In this document: positions 1-6,472 of the stretch, one piece after another
How positions within the stretch are numbered: the first letter of the stretch is position 1
Layout: each line of letters starts with the position of its first letter
Origin: JAUXFS01 sp050329575
GTDB lineage: Bacteria; Pseudomonadota; Alphaproteobacteria; Rhodospirillales; Defluviicoccaceae
Reading direction: 5' to 3'
Assembly (NCBI GenBank): GCA_050329575.1
Contig: JBHJOP010000106.1
Coordinates: 1 to 13,092, forward strand
DNA: 13,092 bases
The notes under the pieces: generated by a model
Told to the model about the DNA's origin: nothing
Databases searched by the model: none
What the model saw: only the letters and a program-made list of their open reading frames with translations
Made by a program: the position numbers and the translations under genes

Positions 1-1
1 G

Positions 2-157
2 ACTCCGGACATCGGCGAAGCGCCGGCCTCGATCGTCACGCCGCCCCCGTCCGCCCCGGAATCGGCCCGCACCAGTGTCGTCCACGTCGGTGTCGAGACC
101 CACACCGGCGGTGGCGAGACCCGCCGCCGCGGCTGGTGGCAGCGGCTGCTCGAGTAG
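2..157 (+). CDS. rne: C-terminal end of a gene, probably ribonuclease E (partial)
   Basis: The window opens inside a plus-strand reading frame (first whole codon at 2) that reads 51 residues to a TAG at 155-157. The residues are Pro/Ala/Glu-rich and low in complexity, and end in RRRGWWQRLLE. Alphaproteobacterial RNase E proteins typically have a disordered acidic/proline-rich scaffold ending in an Arg-rich stretch with a Gly-Trp-Trp-x-Arg tail, and this fits. RNase E is the endonuclease that starts mRNA decay and processes rRNA and tRNA. No catalytic domain lies in the window, so the name rests on this short tail only. The neighbouring minus-strand aminotransferase converges on it with about 50 bp between the stops. 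Confidence 0.55.
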   Translation, partial: TPDIGEAPASIVTPPPSAPESARTSVVHVGVETHTGGGETRRRGWWQRLLE

Positions 158-177
158 GGCGGCTGCTCGAGTAGGGC
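144..177. repeat. 17-bp perfect tandem duplication across a stop codon
   Basis: The unit GGCTGCTCGAGTAGGGC occurs twice head to tail, at 144-160 and 161-177. The first copy contains the last codons and the TAG stop of the upstream gene. The second copy, downstream of the stop, repeats them as untranslated sequence. It looks like a recent slippage or duplication event in the short gap between convergent genes. Confidence 0.9.
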
Positions 178-208
178 GGCAGCGCCCGGCCCCGCTCGGC
201 GGTCGCGG

Positions 209-1357
209 TCAGCGCCGCCGGGCGATCAGCCGCCGCGCCGCCTCGTCGATGTCGGCGGCGGCGCCGGCGAACGAAAACCGCACGAAGCGCCGACCGCGCG
301 CCGGATCGAAATCGATTCCGGGCGTCGTTGCGACGCCGGTCTCCGCGAGGATGCGCCGGCACAGTGCGTCGCTGTCGTCGGTGATGCCGGAGACGTCGGC
401 GTAGAGGTAGAACGCGCCCTCGGCCGCGGCCAACTCGCCGAACCCGGCCTTCGGCAGTTCCCGCAGCAGCACGTCGCGGTTGCGCGCGTAGCGGGCGACG
501 TGACCGTCCAGTTCCGGTCGGCAGTCGAAAGCGACGAGGGCGGCGCGTTGCGACAGCGTCGGCGCCGAGATGAACAGGTTTTGCGCCAGGCACTCGGCCG
601 AGCGCAGCAGGCTCTCCGGCAGCACCATCCAGCCGATTCGCCAGCCGGTCATCGAGTAGTACTTGGAGAAACTGTTGACGACGATCGCCCGGTCGGTGAA
701 CGCGAGCGCGGTCGCGGCGCTCTCGCCGTAGGTGATGCCGTGGTAGATCTCGTCGGAGACGAGCCGCAGGCCGCGGTCTGACGCATAGGCGACCAGCGCT
801 TCCAGTTCGCCGCGGCGGAGCATGGTCCCGGTGGGATTGGACGGACTGGCGACGATCAGCCCGTCGAGAGCGCCGTCGACCGCGTCCAGGTCCGCCGGCG
901 TCGGCTGGAAATTGCCCTCCGGGCCGGTCGGCAGATCGACGACCTCGACCCCGAGCGCCGCCAGGATGTTGCGATAGGCCGGATAGCCGGGACTGGCGAG
1001 GGCGACACGGTCGCCGACGTCGAAGGCGGCGAGGAAGCCGATGACGAACGCCCCCGAGGACCCGGTGGTGACCATCACCCGCCGCCAGTCCACGTCGACG
1101 CCATGGTCATCACGGTAGTGCCGAGCGATCCGCCGGCGCAAGGGTTCGAGACCGAACGCGTCCGTGTAGCCGAGCCGGTCGGAGGCCAGCGCCGCTCGTG
1201 CCGCCGCCCGTACCGGCGCCGGCGCCGGCGTCGACGGCTGACCGACCTCGAGATGCAGCACGTCGGCGCCGGCGGCGGCGCTCTGGTTGGCGGCGCGCAT
1301 CACGTCCATGACGATGAACGGTGCGATCGCTCCCCGTTTCGCCGCCTTCTCGGTCAC
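209..1357 (-). CDS. PLP-dependent class I/II aminotransferase
   Basis: The 382-residue product is the usual size for a fold-type I aspartate/aromatic aminotransferase, which swaps an amino group between an amino acid and a 2-oxo acid in the cytoplasm. Visible signature residues are Asn174 in SPSNPTG, Asp202 and Tyr205 in SDEIYHG, and the Schiff-base lysine Lys232 in SFSKYYSMTGWRIGW. Arg240 follows the lysine, and Arg360 in RFVRFSF is expected to bind the substrate alpha-carboxylate. The start is GTG (1355-1357), supported by a GGGAGG ribosome binding site six bases upstream. It lies 24 bp after the GGT-like gene on the same strand, so the two are probably co-transcribed. Substrate cannot be read from sequence. 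No signal peptide is present, unlike the upstream partner. Confidence 0.93.
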   Translation of the reverse strand: MTEKAAKRGAIAPFIVMDVMRAANQSAAAGADVLHLEVGQPSTPAPAPVRAAARAALASDRLGYTDAFGLEPLRRRIARHYRDDHGVDVDWRRVMVTTGSSGAFVIGFLAAFDVGDRVALASPGYPAYRNILAALGVEVVDLPTGPEGNFQPTPADLDAVDGALDGLIVASPSNPTGTMLRRGELEALVAYASDRGLRLVSDEIYHGITYGESAATALAFTDRAIVVNSFSKYYSMTGWRIGWMVLPESLLRSAECLAQNLFISAPTLSQRAALVAFDCRPELDGHVARYARNRDVLLRELPKAGFGELAAAEGAFYLYADVSGITDDSDALCRRILAETGVATTPGIDFDPARGRRFVRFSFAGAAADIDEAARRLIARRR

Positions 1358-1381
1358 CGCTCGCCTCCCACCGAATGGATC

Positions 1382-3055
1382 TCAGTCGGCGCCGGCGGCG
1401 AGGCCGAACCCGCGCGGATCGGTCTTCACGGAACAGGCTTCCTTCTGGGTCGGAGCGCCACCGGGACACGCGATGGCGTTGACCCGGCCGAGGGCGGGCG
1501 TCTCCCCGAGGCGGTGGCCTCGTTCGGCGAGCGCCGCCAGCGCCGCCGCATCGAAGCCGCGCTCGACGAACACCAGATCGGGGTCGCCGCTGCCGAAGAC
1601 GCGCCGGGCGGCGAGCGCCTCGTCGAGCGGCTCGCCGTCGACCAGCACCCGCGCCGCGACGTCGATCATCGCCGGCGGCGCCGCTACGCCGCCCGCGGCG
1701 GCGGCGGCGAAGTGGAACTCGTTGACGTTGCGGTTGACCACCAGCATCGGCGCCAGCGACCGGGCGCCACGGCCGCCGGGGCCGGGCAGCGACGCCAGCA
1801 CGATGCCGGTTCCGGCGGCCACGCGGCCGGTCCCGAACAGGCTGTTGAGGGTGACCGCGCAGGCCACCGCCGAGCCCTTGCGGTCGACGGCGAGGAAGGT
1901 CGCGGCCGAAGGGTTCTCGGGTTCCCCCGACACCGGCAGGCCGAGCGCAGTGGGCGACCGGTGGACGTCCGGCCGGTAGTCGGCCATCAGGGCATCGATG
2001 TGCGGCCGGGCGAGACGGGCCTCGACCTCGGCGGCGGCCGCCTCGTCGTCGAGTCGCCACCGCGTCCGGTCGGCGTAGGCCCGCAGCATGGCTTCCGCCC
2101 GCAGGTGCGGGCGCTCGGCGGCCGGCGCGTTGCGGTAGCGGTTCCGTTCGGTCAGGATCGTCCACAGTTGCGCCGCCAGCAGTCCCCCGGGCGGCGGCGG
2201 CGGCGCGAACAGCACCACCTCGTTGTCGAACGGCAGGCTGATCGGATCGCGCCACACCGGCCGGTAGTCGCGGAGATCCTCGGTATCGAGCGATCCGCCC
2301 GCCTCCGCCGCCGCGGCGGCGAGGGTGGCGGCGAGCGGTCCGGTATAGAACCTGCCCGGCAGCTCGATGCGGATCATCGACAGCACCGACGCCAGCTCGG
2401 GCTGCCTCAGGACGTCCCCCTCGCCGACGATCCGGCCGCCGCCGGCGACCGCGAACACCCGCCGGGTTTCCGGCTCCGCGAGCAGCGCGTCGGCGACCTG
2501 CCCGAGATCGCTGGCGAACGCCCGCGACACCCGGATTCCGTCGCGAGCGAGGCTCTCCGCCGGACCCAGCACCTGCGACCAGGTCAGACGGCCATAGCGG
2601 GCGTGCAGCAAGAAGAAGCCGCGGACGTTGCCGGGGATCGCCGTCGGCCGGTCGGCGTCGGCCGCCACCCGCCGCGGCGCCCGGGCCAGGAACTCGAGGG
2701 CGCGGGCCTCGCCCCGCCCGGCATCGAAGGCGACGCACACCCCGCCGCCGCCGAGGCTCGCCGCCGACGGCAGGGTCACCGCCGAGGCGAAATACATCGC
2801 CACCGCGGCATCGGCGGCGCTTCCGCCCGCCGACAGGACGTCGCGGCCGATCAGTGCCGCCTGCGGTTCGTCGGCGACGACGCCGCCGAGATACCCCTCA
2901 ACCGCGCCGAGCCGGCCGATCGACGCCGCGTCTTCCGCCGCACAGCCGGCGAGCAGCAGCGCCAGCGCCACCGCCGGGAGCGTCGATTGACGCCGCCCCG
3001 GCCCACCACTACGTTTACGTTGGATTGACGGAACGTGGATCTTGCCCAGGATCAT
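1382..3055 (-). CDS. gamma-glutamyltransferase-like lipoprotein (GGT family, divergent active site)
   Basis: The 557-residue product has the gamma-glutamyltranspeptidase architecture. It begins with a lipoprotein signal (basic KRKR-type n-region, hydrophobic run, lipobox LAGC with Cys38). Family landmarks follow: GGGG near 102-105, a GN-x-RGF segment near 142-147, TLNSLFGTGRV near 402-412, and a C-terminal DPRGFGLAAGAD. Known GGTs self-cleave at a threonine seven residues before the Asp of the small-subunit start. The equivalent here reads NPSAATFLAVD, placing Ala384 at that position and Thr386 two residues later. The Arg of the RETAP motif, which binds the glutamyl carboxylate, is replaced (EFLARAP, about 121-127). 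Activity as a true GGT is therefore doubtful. ATG at 3053-3055 is chosen because it gives a clean lipoprotein signal. It overlaps the divergent metalloprotease start by 14 bp. The family call is firm; the function is not. Confidence 0.88.
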   Translation of the reverse strand: MILGKIHVPSIQRKRSGGPGRRQSTLPAVALALLLAGCAAEDAASIGRLGAVEGYLGGVVADEPQAALIGRDVLSAGGSAADAAVAMYFASAVTLPSAASLGGGGVCVAFDAGRGEARALEFLARAPRRVAADADRPTAIPGNVRGFFLLHARYGRLTWSQVLGPAESLARDGIRVSRAFASDLGQVADALLAEPETRRVFAVAGGGRIVGEGDVLRQPELASVLSMIRIELPGRFYTGPLAATLAAAAAEAGGSLDTEDLRDYRPVWRDPISLPFDNEVVLFAPPPPPGGLLAAQLWTILTERNRYRNAPAAERPHLRAEAMLRAYADRTRWRLDDEAAAAEVEARLARPHIDALMADYRPDVHRSPTALGLPVSGEPENPSAATFLAVDRKGSAVACAVTLNSLFGTGRVAAGTGIVLASLPGPGGRGARSLAPMLVVNRNVNEFHFAAAAAGGVAAPPAMIDVAARVLVDGEPLDEALAARRVFGSGDPDLVFVERGFDAAALAALAERGHRLGETPALGRVNAIACPGGAPTQKEACSVKTDPRGFGLAAGAD

Positions 3056-4397
3056 TCGCCTACCGGTCGCAGTCTTGCTGGCGTTGGCCGTCGCTTTTTC
3101 TGTGCTGCGCCCGGCGGACGTCGACGCCCGATCGCTGTCGCTCATCCGGGACACCGAGATCGAAAATACCATCCGCACCTACGCCACGCCAGTCTTCCTG
3201 GCGGCGGGCCTCGATCCCGGGGCGGTGCGCATCTACCTCGTCAACGACAAGGCTCTGAACGCCTTCGTCGCCGGCGGCCAGAACCTGTTCATCAACACCG
3301 GGCTGTTGATGAACAGCGCCCATGCCGGCCAGGTGATCGGCGTGATCGCCCACGAGGCCGGACACATCGAGGGCGGCCACCTGGCGCGTACCCAGGACGC
3401 CCTGCGCAACGCCACCGCCGAGAGCATCCTGGCGGTGGTCCTCGGCGCCATCGCCGCCGCCGCCGCAGGACGGCCGGACGTCGCCGGCGCGGTGGTGGCC
3501 GGCGGCCAGAACACGGCGCTGCGCTCCTTTCTCGGGTATACGCGCACCCAGGAAGGGGCGGCCGACGCGGCCGCGATGCGCTATCTCGACGAGACCGGCC
3601 AGTCGGCGCGCGGACTGCTCGAGTTCATGAAGACCCTGGAGGGGCAGGAGCTGCTGCCCTACAGCCGCCAGGATCCGTACCTGCGCACCCACCCGCTCAC
3701 CCGCGATCGCATTCTCGCGCTGGAGAAGCACGTCGACCTCTCGCCCAACTCCGACAGTCCGTTGACGCCGCAAGACGCCGCCATGCACGCCCGCATGGTG
3801 GCCAAGCTGCACGGGTTCCTCGACAACCCGGTGACGACGTTGCGCCTCTATCCGCTCACCGACCGGAGCCTCGCCGCCCGCTACGCCCAGACTCTCGCGT
3901 TCTGGCGCCAGCACGACCTCGACAGGGCGGTGGCGCATATCGACGCCCTCCTCGCCGAGCACCCGCTGGACCCTTACTTCCACGAACTCAAGGGCCAGAT
4001 GCTTTACGAATCCGGCCGCCCCGTGGAAGCCCTGAAGCCCTATGAAACCGCGGTCGGCATTCTGCCCGAGGCGCCGCTGCTGCGTATCGGACTCGCCGAG
4101 GTTCAACTGGCGCTGAACGATCCGGCGCTGCTCGATCCGGCGATCGACAACCTTCGCACCGCGTTGGCGCGCGAACGCAACCGCCCCTACGTCTGGCGCC
4201 AGCTCGGGATCGCCTACGGCCGCAAGGGAGACATCGGACAGAGCTCGCTGGCGCTCGCGGAGGAGGCGTTGCTCGTCGGCGACAACCCCCGGGCGCGGTT
4301 CCATGCCGGCCGGGCCGAAAAGCTGTTGCCGACCGGTTCCCCCGGATGGCTCCAGGCGCAGGACATCCTGCAGGCGGCCGAGAAGAAGGACGGCTGA
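3042..4397 (+). CDS. M48 family zinc metalloprotease with C-terminal TPR repeats (BepA/YfgC-like)
   Basis: The 451-residue protein starts with a signal peptide (IIRLPVAVLLALAVAFSV, cleavage likely near residue 30). The peptidase domain follows, with the zinc motif HEAGH at 104-108 (ligands His104 and His108, catalytic Glu105). The third ligand is probably Glu171 in TQEGAAD, with Asp175 after it, and a conserved THPLTRDRI lies at 216-224. Residues from about 230 to 440 are helical pairs that look like TPRs, including GQMLYESGRPVEALKPYETA. Size and order match periplasmic BepA-type proteases, which degrade or help fold outer-membrane proteins at the assembly machinery. TTG at 3042 is the only start in this frame that gives a full signal peptide; no strong ribosome binding site precedes it. 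A DUF3047-like lipoprotein gene follows after 26 bp, probably in the same operon. Confidence 0.93.
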   Translation: MPRIIRLPVAVLLALAVAFSVLRPADVDARSLSLIRDTEIENTIRTYATPVFLAAGLDPGAVRIYLVNDKALNAFVAGGQNLFINTGLLMNSAHAGQVIGVIAHEAGHIEGGHLARTQDALRNATAESILAVVLGAIAAAAAGRPDVAGAVVAGGQNTALRSFLGYTRTQEGAADAAAMRYLDETGQSARGLLEFMKTLEGQELLPYSRQDPYLRTHPLTRDRILALEKHVDLSPNSDSPLTPQDAAMHARMVAKLHGFLDNPVTTLRLYPLTDRSLAARYAQTLAFWRQHDLDRAVAHIDALLAEHPLDPYFHELKGQMLYESGRPVEALKPYETAVGILPEAPLLRIGLAEVQLALNDPALLDPAIDNLRTALARERNRPYVWRQLGIAYGRKGDIGQSSLALAEEALLVGDNPRARFHAGRAEKLLPTGSPGWLQAQDILQAAEKKDG

Positions 4398-4423
4398 GCC
4401 TGCGGGCGGCGGAGACCGCCCTG

Positions 4424-5167
4424 GTGCGGCGCGGCGGCGCCGGGCGAATCGGTGCTGCGGGGCGCGCCCTCGTCGCCCTGATCGGCGTCCTGTCGCTGCT
4501 CGCCGCGTGCACCGTGCCGCCGCCACGGCCGCTCGATATCGAGGCGACGATCGATATCCTGGCGCCGGAGCGGGGCTTCTCGCCGTCCCGTCCGCCCGCG
4601 GACTTGGGAGGCGTCGGCGCAGTCGCCGAACGCTTCGACGTCGGCGACCCCCGCCGCGGGTCGGCTCTCCGCGTCCGGGGCGGCGGCGCGGCCGCGCTGC
4701 TGGTGCGCCCGACCCGCGCGCCGCTGATCGTCTCGCCTTATCTGAGTTGGACGTGGACAGTCGAGCCGCATGCGCGCGACGCACCGCCGGTCGGCATCGT
4801 CGTCGGCTTTCAGGGTGGCCGCGAGCGGGACCGCGACCGTCCGGCGGGGGGGTCTCGGGACGCGCCGCTGCCGGCCCACGACCGCGCCCTGGTGTTGACG
4901 TGGGGCGATTCGGCGTTGCAGCGGGGCAGTGTGCGAACGGCCGCCGCCGATTTGTTCGACGGGCGCCCGGCCCCCCGCTACATCGTTCGCGGTGGCGGCG
5001 AGCATACCGGCGTGTGGTGGCGGGATACCGTCGATCTCGCGTCCCTCTACGGCGCGCTGTGGCCGCAGGACGACATCGGTCTCGCCCGCATCGTCTTCGT
5101 GGCGATCGCCGCCCCGGCGGACGTCGCGGCCGGGGCGCGCCTCGCCGCGATGACGTTGTCGCGGTGA
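4424..5167 (+). CDS. DUF3047-like lipoprotein
   Basis: This is a 247-residue protein. The N-terminus has arginines, then ALVALIGVLSLLAAC, a typical lipobox, so it is probably anchored in a membrane by a lipidated cysteine. The C-terminal two thirds has the pattern I associate with DUF3047: a WTW strand in SPYLSWTWTV, a VGIVVGF strand, RALVLTWGD, and a final RIVFVAIAAPADVAAGARLA. No catalytic residues are known for that family, so no reaction is assigned. GTG at 4424 is preferred, with GGAG nine bases upstream. An ATG at 4346 in the same frame would overlap the metalloprotease gene and place a long Gly/Arg stretch before the signal. It sits between two envelope genes, fitting a cell-envelope role. 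It contains a run of seven G at 4846-4852. The DUF assignment is from memory of the fold pattern. Confidence 0.75.
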   Translation: MRRGGAGRIGAAGRALVALIGVLSLLAACTVPPPRPLDIEATIDILAPERGFSPSRPPADLGGVGAVAERFDVGDPRRGSALRVRGGGAAALLVRPTRAPLIVSPYLSWTWTVEPHARDAPPVGIVVGFQGGRERDRDRPAGGSRDAPLPAHDRALVLTWGDSALQRGSVRTAAADLFDGRPAPRYIVRGGGEHTGVWWRDTVDLASLYGALWPQDDIGLARIVFVAIAAPADVAAGARLAAMTLSR

Positions 5168-5279
5168 GGCCCGGCGATGACGATTTCGTGAGATCGGACG
5201 ATCGGCGGGGTGCGGTCCTTGCCCATCGGCCCGCTCTCGCGCATCATGGTTGCGTTTCCTTCGCAACACGTTCTGGAAC
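5168..5279. promoter_or_regulatory. intergenic region with inverted and direct repeats before the dsbA-like gene
   Basis: These 112 bases separate the DUF3047-like and DsbA-like genes. An inverted repeat lies at 5249-5267: GTTGCG, a seven-base loop TTTCCTT, then CGCAAC. A 14-base sequence, CCGGCGATGACGAT, occurs at 5171-5184 and again at 5289-5302 around the candidate ATG codons of the next gene. I see no convincing -35/-10 pair. The gap could hold a promoter for the dsbA-like gene or simply be an intercistronic spacer. Confidence 0.4.
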
Positions 5280-6080
5280 ATGCGGGGTCCGGCGATGACG
5301 ATGATCACGGGATGGGCACGCGCAGCGGCCTTGGCGGCATCGATCGGTGCCGCCTCGTTCACCGGCCTCGCGGCCGGTGAGGCGGCCGGCGACGATCCGC
5401 TCGCGGCGGCGATGACCGACGCCCAGAAGCAGCGGTTCGACGCCCTCGTCCGACAATACATTCTCGATCATCCGGAGGTGATCGTCGAGTCGCTGCAAGC
5501 CTACCAGACCCGGCAGCGGGCGGCGGAACAGCGAGACGCGCAGGCGGCGCTGGTGGCGATGAAGGGCGAGCTGGAGAACGATCCCCGCATGCCGATCGCC
5601 GGCAATCCCGCCGGAGACGTCACCGTCGTCGAGTTTTTCGACTACCGCTGCACCTATTGCAAACGGGTGTTGCCGGCGATCCAGGAACTGATCGAGAGCG
5701 ACGGCAACATCCGCTACGTGTTCGTCGAGTTTCCGGTCCTCGGCCCGGAGTCGGTGACCGCGGCGCGGGCGGCGCTCGCCGTCTGGAATCTGCGGCCGGA
5801 GACGTACTTCGCCTTCCATACGGCGCTGTTGGAAGCCCGTGGCAGCCTCTCGGAGGACCGCGTCCTGCAGATCGCGACCGGCCTCGGGCTCGATGCCGCA
5901 CAACTCCGCACGGCGATGGCGGACCCGAAGATCGACGAGGCACTGGAGCGCAACTACGCCCTCGGCCGGCGGATCAACGTCACCGGCACTCCGGCGTTCG
6001 TCATCGGCGGCAAACTGGTGCCCGGCGCCATCGATCTCGCGGCGATGAAGCAACTGGTGTCCGCGGCGCGCGACGGCTGA
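5280..6080 (+). CDS. DsbA family thiol-disulfide oxidoreductase with ScsC-type N-terminal domain
   Basis: The 266-residue product has a signal peptide (hydrophobic Ala-rich run, cleavage likely around LAAGEAAG). A helical segment then resembles the ScsC N-terminal oligomerisation domain (FDALVRQYILDHPEVIVESL), followed by a thioredoxin-fold domain. The active site is CTYC (Cys124 and Cys127, counting from this start) in FFDYRCTYCK, and the cis-proline is Pro238 in VTGTPAF. Such proteins make, break or isomerise disulfides in the periplasm; trimeric ScsC-type members act as isomerases or in copper tolerance. The start is uncertain: TTG at 5250, ATG at 5280 and ATG at 5295 are all in frame, none with a strong ribosome binding site. 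All give an export signal. It may still belong to the metalloprotease operon despite the 112-bp gap. Confidence 0.9.
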   Translation: MRGPAMTMITGWARAAALAASIGAASFTGLAAGEAAGDDPLAAAMTDAQKQRFDALVRQYILDHPEVIVESLQAYQTRQRAAEQRDAQAALVAMKGELENDPRMPIAGNPAGDVTVVEFFDYRCTYCKRVLPAIQELIESDGNIRYVFVEFPVLGPESVTAARAALAVWNLRPETYFAFHTALLEARGSLSEDRVLQIATGLGLDAAQLRTAMADPKIDEALERNYALGRRINVTGTPAFVIGGKLVPGAIDLAAMKQLVSAARDG

Positions 6081-6082
6081 CC

Positions 6083-6119
6083 CCTCGCCCCGGCGAGGAC
6101 GGCCGCGGCGGTGCGCCGC
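6083..6119 (+). terminator. two GC-rich hairpins after the dsbA-like gene
   Basis: The first hairpin, 6083-6098, is CCTCGC / GCGAGG with a CCCG loop and starts three bases after the stop codon. The second, 6105-6119, is GCGGCG / CGCCGC around GTG. No T-run follows, so an intrinsic terminator is plausible but weak; the hairpins may instead protect the mRNA 3' end. Confidence 0.4.
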
Positions 6120-6134
6120 CGGTCGGGACTGCCC

Positions 6135-6229
6135 CAAACAGGTCACGTTAGTTCGCTGTTAATTCCTGACGTTTATCGATCTCTGGTAGAGCTCGGGCGC
6201 TGTCGCCGAGCCCAGGATCGAGGCCCGTC
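6135..6229 (+). promoter_or_regulatory. AT-richer leader, possible promoter of the 80-residue ORF
   Basis: The stretch around 6135-6185 is clearly richer in A and T than the surroundings (for example TTAGTTCGCTGTTAATTCC), which usually marks a promoter in such a GC-rich genome. No consensus -35/-10 pair with 16-18 base spacing stands out. A hairpin at 6191-6211 (GCTCGG / CCGAGC, nine-base loop) sits just upstream of a GAGG ribosome binding site at 6220-6223. Confidence 0.35.
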
Positions 6230-6472
6230 ATGATCAGCACCTTCATCCCGCTGCCGTTCGGCTGCTGGGCGCACTGCCGGTTCCCGGCCGTGGTCGATGG
6301 TGGTTCCTTCCTTGGAACCGTCGCCAACGGCGGCGACTGGCTGGTGTGGATCGGCCGCCTGCAACTCGCCGTCGGTCATTCGGCGCGCCGGCACCGCGAT
6401 GGCGCCCTGGCGGCGGCGCCGGTCGATCGGCTCTATCGCCTGCCGCGCGGCGCGCCGTCCGATCGCCGTTAG
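6230..6472 (+). CDS. small hypothetical protein, 80 residues
   Basis: I do not recognise this protein. It starts at ATG 6230 with GAGG six bases upstream, after an AT-richer leader, and ends at TAG 6470-6472. Nearly every codon ends in G or C, as in the confirmed genes. Its stop shares bases with the stop of the convergent channel gene (TTAG at 6469-6472), a tight fit typical of real gene ends. The sequence has a Phe/Pro/Cys-rich N-terminus (FIPLPFGCWAHCRFP, with Cys12 and Cys16), then a Trp-containing moderately hydrophobic stretch (GGDWLVWIGRLQLAVG), and an Arg/Pro-rich tail. There is no classical signal peptide and no long membrane segment. Against it: it is short, lies partly opposite nothing else known, and high GC3 can arise by chance in this genome. 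Confidence 0.5.
   Translation: MISTFIPLPFGCWAHCRFPAVVDGGSFLGTVANGGDWLVWIGRLQLAVGHSARRHRDGALAAAPVDRLYRLPRGAPSDRR

Noticed and set aside
158..208. Terminator between the convergent rne-like and aminotransferase genes
   Set aside because: Only short GCTGC/GCAGC pairing created by the tandem repeat is visible, with no T-run.
1103..3028. A 641-residue plus-strand open frame opposite the GGT-like and aminotransferase genes
   Set aside because: It is Arg/Gly/His-rich with no recognisable domain. It lies antisense to two genes with clear homology and is the expected shadow frame in very GC-rich DNA.
3056..3178. An earlier ATG start at 3178 for the GGT-like gene
   Set aside because: It would add 41 hydrophilic residues before the lipoprotein signal and increase the overlap with the metalloprotease gene to 137 bp.
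3060..4784. A 574-residue minus-strand open frame opposite the M48 protease
   Set aside because: It crosses two clear plus-strand genes and has only Arg/Gly-rich low-complexity sequence.
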